64,000 bases of DNA from Gimesia chilikensis (GTDB lineage: Bacteria > Planctomycetota > Planctomycetia > Planctomycetales > Planctomycetaceae), in NCBI RefSeq assembly GCF_008329715.1, contig NZ_VTSR01000005.1:496001-560000 (forward strand), given 5' to 3'. The notes under the pieces were generated by a model. The model ran no database searches, was not told where the DNA came from, and saw only the letters and a program-made list of their open reading frames with translations. Every line of letters begins with the position of its first letter. The first letter of the stretch is position 1. Positions 1 through 9,000 of this stretch are shown one piece after another. Made by a program: the position numbers and the translations under genes.

Positions 1-2754
1 TGATCCCGAAACGGTTATCTCGCCATTCTGTATGCAGATGCCTCCACCAAACAGTTCTGCAGAATTTTCTGAGAAATGGCTCTGAGAAATCGCAACGTGG
101 TATGTTTCTTCATGAAATGGATTGACGTTGTGATAAATACCGCCCCCATCATTCGTAGTCGCAGAGTTCTTGATAAGTTCGCTTTCGGATACAGTCATGT
201 CGCTGATTAAATTATAGATTCCTCCCCCATATTTTGACGAGTTCTGCGTAAAGGAAGACTGAGACACAAAGAAATAGTCTCCAGAAACGTTATAGATACC
301 CCCACCAAAAACAGATGCAGTATTGTGCACAAACTGGCTGCCAAGAACCGTAAGGGATCCGGACTCACTGTAAATGCCGCCCCCCACTGGTGACCCGACA
401 ACATTAATCGCTGTGTTTTCAGAAAATGTAGAACCTTCGACAGTCGTAACACTTTGAAAACTGTAAATCCCAGCACCATCAGTGCTGGTGTTATTGGAAA
501 AGGAACTGTCGATAACGTTCAGCACACTGTCAGTGCTGTGGATTCCCCCTCCGTGTGAAGCCTTGTTGGATAGAAAGTCAGCGTTGGAAACAGTAAGCCT
601 GCCATCACTGGAATAAATTCCTGCTCCTTTAAAGATTGCCTGGTTACTTCTAAAACGAACATTATCCAGTGTGAGATCTTCAGTACTCCGAATAGCGCCG
701 CCATCGTTTGCGTATCCGTTCTCAAGGGTAAGGCCACTGATCTCGATCTGTATCAGGTTCTGGAGGTCACTGTCATAAACATCAAAAATCCGACTGTTCC
801 CGTCCCCGTCCAGTGTCAATTGATCGACCCCCTGCCCGAAGATTCTGAGGTCATCCTGAATCAGCAGTTCTTCAGAGAGTACGATTGACATCCCCGCCAG
901 TGAGGCATCAAAGATAATCGTATCTGTTGTGGCAGCTACGTTTGCCAGCTTGACAGCTTCCCGCAATGACAGATTACCGAGGGAGTAATCGCCGTCGTCG
1001 ACGTCCGAATTCGTATCTACCATCAAATGCAATGCATCCGTTTCAAAAGCGCCGATGTCGACGGTCCCCTGCAGAATCCTGCCAAAACCAGTACCGCGCT
1101 GATCTGTGATGAGACCGGCATCAGCGGCAGCTGAGTTATCACCGGCGTTGATGGCAGCACTGCCGTACACCAGGGCATGAGTTTGAGTGGGACCACCGTT
1201 ATCTCTCAGAACGGGATCCAGCAGACCGGTCACGCTATCCTGAACAATACTGTTGCTGCTGGTATAACTGCGGTGAATCTGTGCATCCTGGCTCGCAATG
1301 TTGCCTGCTACAATTGTGTTGAGCAAAACGGGTGTAACATGGGAACTGGAAAGCCCCCCTCCCCGAGCTGACGAATTACCAGTGAAAGTCGAGTTGATCA
1401 GAGTTAACGACTCCCGGCTGGAAGAATCGATCCCCCCACCCTCTATGGTAGCCTGATTACCGGAGAGGGTAGAATTCACAATCTCGGCAGTCCCCTGAGA
1501 GAAGATATGAATTCCCCCACCAAAGCCTGCAGCGATATTTTCTGTGAGGGTACTATGGGAAAGGATCAGAGTTCCGGAGTTACCGATCGCGCCGCCGTTC
1601 GCATCGGAACGATTATCAAAAAACGTACTCTGCTCCACGGTAAGCTGACCCAGGGTGATCGCAACACCGCCTCCACTCAAATCGGCGATATTTCCGGAAA
1701 ACAGACTGTCGCGGATGGTCATGTAACCAAAGACAAACTGGACGCCGCCTCCCCTGGTATCGGCATGATTGTCTGTAAACACCGAATTCGTAATCAGCGC
1801 ATCCTGTACGCCAGGCTCGATCAGCACTGTCGAAGTATGATAAACGGCTCCGCCTTCGGAAGCCTGGGTAGGAAATTCAGGATCAGCTATTCCCCGGTTT
1901 TCGGAAAACTGAGAGTCATGAATATTGAGCGCTATGCGGAAACTGTAAATACCTCCCCCGGACTGCCCCTGATTTCGATAAAAAGTGGAATGGGAAACCG
2001 TGAGGTCCCCGTCCGTGCCAGCGAAGATGGCTCCTCCAGCTTTGTCTGCATTGTTCTCTGAGAAATCAGAGTTGGTCACCGTCAATGATCCCGCGGTGGA
2101 GTAGATGCCTCCGCCATGGCCGGGAGAAGTATCACCCAGTGCCATATTCCCGGTCAGTATGGAATTCTCAATGGTCACGGTACCACTGTCATTATAAATC
2201 GCGCCCCCCGATCCACTAGAGATGTTATTGGCGAGGGCTGTATCTATCAGGGAAAGCTGTTCCCGATTATGAATGGCGCCGCCTGCGATCGCGTACCCAT
2301 TCGTCAACCTGAGTCCGCTGATTTCAACATCAATCGTCGTGCTACTACTGCCATCATAAATCTGAAAAATCCGACTGCTGCCATTTCCGTCCAGTGTGAG
2401 CTGATCGGGCCCCAGACCGACAATCGTCAGATCATCGGAAATCGAAATCTGGCTGGTCAGACTCACTGTCTGCCCTGCGAGAGAGGAGTCAAACGTAATC
2501 GTATCTGCACCTGCGTTCGCGTTGGCTTGTTCAATGGCGTCGCGTAGACTGCCTGCTCCGGAGTTGTCTGTGTTCAAGACCGTAAACGCAGTCAACAGCG
2601 TGCGTTCTTCCAGCGTCTCTACCTTATTCACAATTGCCAGTGGGGCGGCAGGTGAACCATGTTGGTGGTTCCGATTACCGCGCTGACGTGATTTTCGACT
2701 TTGAGTGTTGCGGAATTGTCGTTTGAGGTGCGAGAGCCAGAGCAGAGTAGACAT
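1..2754 (-). CDS. Giant Pmp-like beta-helix surface protein, paralogue 1 (3' end outside window)
   Basis: The frame is open from the start codon at 2754 to base 1, giving 918 codons without a stop, so the C-terminus lies outside the window. The product begins with a basic tail (MSTLLWLSHLKRQFR), then VETLEERTLLTAFTV near residues 45-58, then a right-handed beta-helix built from GGAI/GGGIYS and FxxN or STFxxN repeats, as in chlamydial Pmp proteins. Two cassettes are visible. The first closes with LLDPVLRDNGG, THAL, INAGDNS and VDIGAFE. The second starts near residue 576 with VDTNSDVDDGDYSLGNLSLR. A surface or secreted adhesin-like role is inferred. There is no classical hydrophobic signal peptide. 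It is the last visible gene of a four-gene tandem array, 99 bp downstream of the next paralogue. Confidence 0.9.
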   Translation of the reverse strand, partial: MSTLLWLSHLKRQFRNTQSRKSRQRGNRNHQHGSPAAPLAIVNKVETLEERTLLTAFTVLNTDNSGAGSLRDAIEQANANAGADTITFDSSLAGQTVSLTSQISISDDLTIVGLGPDQLTLDGNGSSRIFQIYDGSSSTTIDVEISGLRLTNGYAIAGGAIHNREQLSLIDTALANNISSGSGGAIYNDSGTVTIENSILTGNMALGDTSPGHGGGIYSTAGSLTVTNSDFSENNADKAGGAIFAGTDGDLTVSHSTFYRNQGQSGGGIYSFRIALNIHDSQFSENRGIADPEFPTQASEGGAVYHTSTVLIEPGVQDALITNSVFTDNHADTRGGGVQFVFGYMTIRDSLFSGNIADLSGGGVAITLGQLTVEQSTFFDNRSDANGGAIGNSGTLILSHSTLTENIAAGFGGGIHIFSQGTAEIVNSTLSGNQATIEGGGIDSSSRESLTLINSTFTGNSSARGGGLSSSHVTPVLLNTIVAGNIASQDAQIHRSYTSSNSIVQDSVTGLLDPVLRDNGGPTQTHALVYGSAAINAGDNSAAADAGLITDQRGTGFGRILQGTVDIGAFETDALHLMVDTNSDVDDGDYSLGNLSLREAVKLANVAATTDTIIFDASLAGMSIVLSEELLIQDDLRIFGQGVDQLTLDGDGNSRIFDVYDSDLQNLIQIEISGLTLENGYANDGGAIRSTEDLTLDNVRFRSNQAIFKGAGIYSSDGRLTVSNADFLSNKASHGGGIHSTDSVLNVIDSSFSNNTSTDGAGIYSFQSVTTVEGSTFSENTAINVVGSPVGGGIYSESGSLTVLGSQFVHNTASVFGGGIYNVSGDYFFVSQSSFTQNSSKYGGGIYNLISDMTVSESELIKNSATTNDGGGIYHNVNPFHEETYHVAISQSHFSENSAELFGGGICIQNGEITVSGS

Positions 2755-2853
2755 ATGATTTTTCTATTGAATAATGAATCGATCAAATCGGGTTGGAAAA
2801 CGGAGTTACCCAGCACTGAGACAGAGTAACGGCCAGGATCGGTTTAAATATAA

Positions 2854-5800
2854 TTAAAAATTCTGGAGCTCCATCTTGTCGTTAAGTTCGCTGAAGAAGG
2901 TATCAACTGTGGATTCCCAGTTCAGCAATCGACGCTCGCCGGGCGCCAGCGTGGCCTGCATGACGTCTGCAGCGCCGTCATGTTCATAGCCAAGCAGGTG
3001 TCCCAGTTCGTGCAGGATGACCGTTCTGAGATCGACCAGACCGGCGGCTTCACTGTCGGGGAGTGCAATCAACGTTAGATCGCTGGCTGGAGAGAACTCG
3101 CTGTGCTCTGCGGGGGTGGTATCGATGAACCAGCCATACCCGGCGGCGTTGACGTCGATGTAAATGGTGCCGGCTGCGGCGCGACCCAGGGTATCGCCTG
3201 CAAGGTCAACGACTTTGATGTCGATCTCGGAGAGCGTTTGCTGCTGTGCCGGGGGGAGTCGTGGAGTGATCTCTGCAACTGTGGCATCCAGCAGACTCTC
3301 GGCGGTTGATTGCTTAATATTGGTTGCGGATTGTGATGGTGGCGGTGTGGGAGCGACCGTTAAGAGTTGATTCCAGGCATCGGGATAATTCTGGGGGTAA
3401 GTGACCGGAGTGTCCCCCGATTTACGTTTACCATAGTTGGCTGCGAACAGAATCAGATCCTGAAAGTTGACCCGGTCATCCTGGTTATAATCAGCGAACC
3501 AGGCGTAGTCGGAAGAAGACTCGCTGGGCTTCTGCTGATAGACGGTTGCAAACCGCAGGAGATCACTGAAGTTGATCGCCCCGTCGTCATTGAGGTCATA
3601 AGGGTTGGCAAAGATTTGAGTAGCAGGATCAGTACCTCGAACTTCTTCACTGATACTGCTACCGGAAAACAAAATCACTGGATGATTTACTGTCAACTCG
3701 GGAAACTGCTGATTCAGACTGTTTATTTCCAGGTCCAGGTCAACTTTGTCTTCAACGAGAGATTCAAACCGGATGCGGGCAAACAAAACATGCTGATCGT
3801 CTCCCGCGGCAGCGAGACTGGTGTCAGCAGAGAGGTTCTCAATCGTCCCCGTCTGGTCGTTGATGGTTCCCGTCTGATTCAGACTGAACGCGGCACCGTA
3901 TTCAATGCTGGTGGCAGTCGTGACCGCCGTGTTATACGTCAGCTCCAGCGCGACAGAGAGGATTCCCAACTCAGTCGTCAAGGGAGTGCTGATCCAAATC
4001 TCCAGCCAATAACTCCCCCATTCGTCAATCCAGCTCTTGTTTTCCGGAAGCGAAGCGACCTCTCCGTTGATTGAGGCTGTCGTGGGCGTATCCACAATTC
4101 GCAAATCGAGTTGTGTGAAAGGTCCCTGCACTTCAAATGCACCAATATCGACCGCGCCATTCACGATCCGCAGATGTCCGTCGCCGCGTACATCAAACAC
4201 AATATCCTTATACTCGAAATAGGAATTATCCCCCGCATCAATGGCCAGACTGCCGGGCAGTAAGGCATGCGTTTTGGTATTCCCGCCATTATCTCTGAGT
4301 ACGGGATCAAGCAAGCCGTCAATACTGTCCTGAAAAATGCAGTAACTTAACTCTAGTGTTCTATTCGTTTGCGAGAATTGCGGTGCAGCATTTCCTGCAA
4401 TAATTGAGTTAGTGGCTCCCTTAAAAAAGTTACTGCTTGACGTACTTTCAATATAAACCGCTCCTCCACTTTCTCCTGCTGAATTCAATACAACAGTACA
4501 AGCGGAAAATGACAAGTAAGTCCCAAAGCCTGATGAGTAAAACGCACCTCCCAATTTTTCCGTTGTGTTATGAGAAATAGTGCTGTTTAAGATTCGCAAA
4601 TTTCTACTGGAATAGAACCCTCCTCCCGCTTCTACCGCAGTGTTGTCATTGATTAAGCAACTCTCGAAATGAAGGCTCGTTGCATAACTGAATACGCCCC
4701 CGCCTTCTGTTCCTGCTGAATTGTATGAAAGAATCGAGTCAAAGACATCAATTTCTAAAGCTTGAGTAGCGTAATCTGAAGTAGAGAGATACAAACCTCC
4801 CCCTCTCAAAGCTGCAGTGTTCTCTCGAAATTCACATCGTGCCAGGATCAATTCGGACTCGTAGTTGGGAACGTCATAAACAGCTTCAGGCCACTTGGCA
4901 AAGAAAAACCCACCGCCGTAATTGGTTGAATTCCATGAAAATTCACAATCACTAATTTTCGTTGCCGTTTTTGTATTCTGATAGTGAGACAAAAGCTGTT
5001 GACCAACCCCTCCTCCGCGATCTGCTTCGTTTGAGAAGAATTTTGATTCTGAAATCTCAGCCCAGGCATTAATGACAGCCACTCCGCCCCCAGTTCCGAT
5101 ACACTCATTTTGGATAAAGGTTGAGGACGATAACTCTAAACCATGATAATAATCGTAGTATAAATATGTCCTACCAGAGGATACGGAAACGCCTCCTCCG
5201 TTATACTCGGCTTTATTATTGTAGAAATATGAGTCTGAAATAATGCACAGGAAATCCCGCTTCGAATTGACATTATTGTTTATATAGGAAATTGCCCCTC
5301 CATCTCCACCAGTCTCATTATTCAAAAATGAGCTATTTTGAACCGTTAAATATCTACTGGCAAATATTGCTCCACCACTTCCCCGTACAGACATATTCGT
5401 AAACTCACAGTCAGTGACGGTCAAATTTTTCGTACTGTAAATAGCCCGACCTTGTCCCACACCATCAAAACTGATCCCGCTAATATCAACTGAGTAAATA
5501 TTGTCATCGTCGTAATCTCCAATATATATCAGGCTGAAATGTTGGTCTTCCGCACCATCAATCTGAAACGTCATCTGATCAGCGCCCAGCCCTACGATCG
5601 ATAACTCATCCCGAATCTTCAGTTGCTCTGAAAACATAAATGACTGGCCAGCCAGCGCAGCGTCGAACACGATTGCATCCGCCCCCTCATTCGCGTTGGC
5701 CTGTTCGATGGCGTCGCGCAGACTGCCTGCTCCGGAGTCGTCTGTATTCACGACCGTAAACGTCGTCAGCAGCGTGCGGTCTTCCAGCGTCTCGGCCACA

Positions 5801-5928
5801 GTTGAGATTGCCGGTGGTGCAGCCGGGGAACCATATCGCTGGTTTCGTTTACCTCGCAGGCGGGATTTTCGATTTTGTCTGATCCGAAATTGCCTTTTCA
5901 GTCGAGGCAGCCAGAGTGATGGAGACAT
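2854..5928 (-). CDS. Beta-helix protein with cohesin-like, dockerin-like and metzincin-like C-terminal domains, paralogue 2
   Basis: This 1024-residue protein carries one beta-helix cassette. I start it at the ATG of MSPSLWLPRLKRQF because that matches the paralogues; the frame is open 21 codons further upstream. Residues 1-45 are highly basic without a hydrophobic core, followed by ETLEDRTLLTTFTV. GGAI/FxxN beta-helix repeats fill about 55-600. Residues about 604-757 form a cohesin-like beta-sandwich (WLEIW, LTYNTAV, VLFARIRFE). Residues 778-836 hold two dockerin-like Ca-binding repeats (DLNDDGAINFSDLL and DYNQDDRVNFQDLI). Residues 973-983 are HELGHLLGYEH, a metzincin zinc signature, with ADVM as a possible Met-turn. 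A cell-surface protein with calcium-dependent docking and peptidase potential is inferred; activity is not proven. Confidence 0.92.
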   Translation of the reverse strand: MSPSLWLPRLKRQFRIRQNRKSRLRGKRNQRYGSPAAPPAISTVAETLEDRTLLTTFTVVNTDDSGAGSLRDAIEQANANEGADAIVFDAALAGQSFMFSEQLKIRDELSIVGLGADQMTFQIDGAEDQHFSLIYIGDYDDDNIYSVDISGISFDGVGQGRAIYSTKNLTVTDCEFTNMSVRGSGGAIFASRYLTVQNSSFLNNETGGDGGAISYINNNVNSKRDFLCIISDSYFYNNKAEYNGGGVSVSSGRTYLYYDYYHGLELSSSTFIQNECIGTGGGVAVINAWAEISESKFFSNEADRGGGVGQQLLSHYQNTKTATKISDCEFSWNSTNYGGGFFFAKWPEAVYDVPNYESELILARCEFRENTAALRGGGLYLSTSDYATQALEIDVFDSILSYNSAGTEGGGVFSYATSLHFESCLINDNTAVEAGGGFYSSRNLRILNSTISHNTTEKLGGAFYSSGFGTYLSFSACTVVLNSAGESGGAVYIESTSSSNFFKGATNSIIAGNAAPQFSQTNRTLELSYCIFQDSIDGLLDPVLRDNGGNTKTHALLPGSLAIDAGDNSYFEYKDIVFDVRGDGHLRIVNGAVDIGAFEVQGPFTQLDLRIVDTPTTASINGEVASLPENKSWIDEWGSYWLEIWISTPLTTELGILSVALELTYNTAVTTATSIEYGAAFSLNQTGTINDQTGTIENLSADTSLAAAGDDQHVLFARIRFESLVEDKVDLDLEINSLNQQFPELTVNHPVILFSGSSISEEVRGTDPATQIFANPYDLNDDGAINFSDLLRFATVYQQKPSESSSDYAWFADYNQDDRVNFQDLILFAANYGKRKSGDTPVTYPQNYPDAWNQLLTVAPTPPPSQSATNIKQSTAESLLDATVAEITPRLPPAQQQTLSEIDIKVVDLAGDTLGRAAAGTIYIDVNAAGYGWFIDTTPAEHSEFSPASDLTLIALPDSEAAGLVDLRTVILHELGHLLGYEHDGAADVMQATLAPGERRLLNWESTVDTFFSELNDKMELQNF

Positions 5929-6065
5929 GGTGTGATAATCTATAATAATCGGAGTAAAGACAGATTCAGAGGAATAGTAACAGCATAGCAAAGTTCACAT
6001 ATGAATACCAATGCCGTCTGAACACAAATAAAGTGTCAGCAGCTCGAAAAATGAGTATCCCTGGT

Positions 6066-9000
6066 TTAAAACGGACTGAGTTCGGTGTTGTCGGCGAGGG
6101 AGCCGAAGAACTCATCTGTGGCGGATTCCCAGTCCGGTAGGTAGCGAACGCCGGGCGCCAGCGTGGCCTGCATGACGTCTGCAGCGCCGTCATGTTCATA
6201 GCCCAGCAGGTGTCCCAGTTCGTGCAGGATGACCGTTCTGAGATCGACAAATCCGCGAGCGGCAGAATTTCCATAAGGCGCTGCGATGAGCGTGTATGGC
6301 CCTGTCGCGTAGAATTCGCTGTTGTCATCGGGAGTCTGATCCACGAACCAGCCGTAGCCGGCGGCATTGATGTCGATGTAGATCGTGTCATGCACGGTGT
6401 TGCTTAAAACGCCTTCCGGAAGATCGACGATCTCCAGATTAACCTGAGCCAGTTTATCATTTTCCTCGGTTGTCAGTTGTGGCTCCAGGGAATCCACCAC
6501 TGCTGCCAGTACGGTCTCTGCGGCGGCCTGTTCGAGTGACCGGGGATTGACCTGCGGCAGCAGTTCCGATTCGACAGCTAAATGTCTATTCCAGGCAGTG
6601 GAGAAATTCGTCGGATAAATAATCTCAGCATGACCGGCTTTACTCTTGCCGTAATTACTGGTGAAGAATATCAAATCGCGGAAGCCGACATAATGACTCT
6701 GATCCAGATCCGCGAACCAGGAAAAGCCGGAATCCGCTTCTCGGGGACTGGTCCGATAAACGCTGGCAAACAGGATCAGATCACGGAAGTTGATGTTGTC
6801 ATCGTCGTTGAGATCATAGGGGTTCGCGAAGACACGCGTTTCGGGAGCAGCTCCCTGTACCTCTTCGGTTGCGAGGCCGCCGGTGAGCTCGATCACCGTC
6901 TGCTCAAGCGTGAATTCGGGACTTTGTGCGAGCAGCGTCTGGCCTGCGAGATCCAGGTCGATGCCGTCGTCGGCCGTTGATTCAAACCGGATGCGAGCAA
7001 ACAAGACGCGCTGGTCGGCTCCCAGATCGGTCAGATCTGTTTCCGCTGACAGGTTGGTAATTGAACCGGTCAGATCATCAATCACACCTGTCTGATTGAC
7101 GGTAAAACCGGCACCATATTCAATGCTGATCGCTGATGTGATTGCGGTGTTGTAAGACAGGTTCAGGGAGGCAGACAGAATACCCAGATCGGTGATTGTG
7201 GGGGTGTCGATCCAGATTTCCAGCCAGTACCCGCTCCATTCATCGACCCAGTCCAGGTTGTCAGGGAGTGAGGCGATTTCTCCGTTGCTGTCTGTGGTCG
7301 TTCTGGAATCAACCAGTGTCAGTTCGATACGAGAGAGGGGGCTCTGAACTTCGAAGGCACCGATGTCAATGGCGGCACCTTGATAGCGTTCAAAACCGGT
7401 CCCCCGCAAGTCATGAGTTGTTTCGCGTCGATTGATGATGAAGGAATTCACATTCCCCAGGGCTTCATCATCGCCGGCATCGATGGCAGCACTTCCCGGG
7501 AGTAGTGCATGAGTTTTCATCAGGCCTCCATTGTCTCGCAACACCGGGTCCAGCAGGCCCTCAACACTGTTCTGGAGAATGGTGTTGTATTTTGTGTAGT
7601 AGGGTAAAGCCTGAGGAATCGAAGGGGCGGAATTCCCGGCAATGATCGAATTTCTGATCATGCTGGTCACACTCCCTAACGAGTAAATACCCCCGCCAAT
7701 CTTGGCTGCCGCGTTTCCAGTCAACGTGGAATTGATTATGACAAACTCAGCACCGGTAGTCCCGAATGCAATGCCGCCACCAACCACTAATGCAGTATTA
7801 CCGGAAAGCGTGCTGTTTTGCAGAACCAGTTTCCAGTTGGAATAGATGGCCCCTCCCCAGGCATCAGCGGAGTTCTGATCGAAGAGACTGTTTTGCACCG
7901 TTAAATTCAGGGAATTATCATTGATGCCACCGCCATAGAGGCGTGCCGTATTTTTGACAAAAGTAGATCCGGAAACGAGTACATTCCTTCCGCCGGAAGC
8001 AATAGCGCCCCCCGAACTGGCACTGTTTTCCCAAAAGTGACTGTTTTCAATGAAGGCCGTGAAATAGGAACTATAAAGCGAGAGGTCTGACCCGAAACTC
8101 ACAGCCCCTCCGTGAGAGGTTGTTGTATTCCCCTGAAAGGTACAATCAGTAATGCTCAATTCCGTAAAGACGGGAGTCAATGCTGTCGAGTTAAAATGGT
8201 AGATGCCACCGCCGGTGCCAGAACTGTTTTCGGTAAAGACCGTATCGTCGACGGTCAATACTCCATTCCGGACGTAAATCCCACCACCTAACGTATCACT
8301 GTGATTTTCTGAAAATGTACTGGAAGAAACATGCAGGTCACCGTCCTGAACAAGGATAGCGCCTCCCGAATAGAAGGTTTGATTTTCAGTGAAATCGCAC
8401 CCGGTGACCGACAGCAATCCATCGGTACTGTAAATGGCGCCGCCATACCAGTCTGCGCTGTTACGAACAAACGTGCTGTTCATCACCGTCAGATCGCCGG
8501 CACTGTAAATGGCACCGCCATAGCTGCCGCCGTAAGGTGTGCTACTATTTAAAACACTGGCCTGATTGTCGACAAACGTGACATCAGATACGGACAAAGT
8601 TTCCAGACTGTGAATGGCGCCGCCACTTGTGTAGTGGGCAAAACCATTGGTCAGTGTGAACCCGCTCAACTCTACACTGATTGAATTCTCTGCGTCCCCA
8701 TCATCGATGCGAAAGAGACGGCGGGTGCCGTCGCCGCTGAGCGTCAGGTGTTCGGCTCCGTGGCCAAAGATGGTCACATCATCGGAAATGACCAGCTCGT
8801 TGTAGATCATGAGTGTCTGATCGAAGAGACTGGCATCGAAGGTGATGAGATCCGCGGCCGCTGACTCATTTGCCAGCTTGATCGCTTCCCGGAGTGACAG
8901 ATTGCCGGCGGTATAGTCGCCGTCATCGGTATCTGTGGCTGAGTCGACGAGGAAGTGCGATCCCAGATATTCGGACGCGCCTGCATCGACGGTTCCTCCG

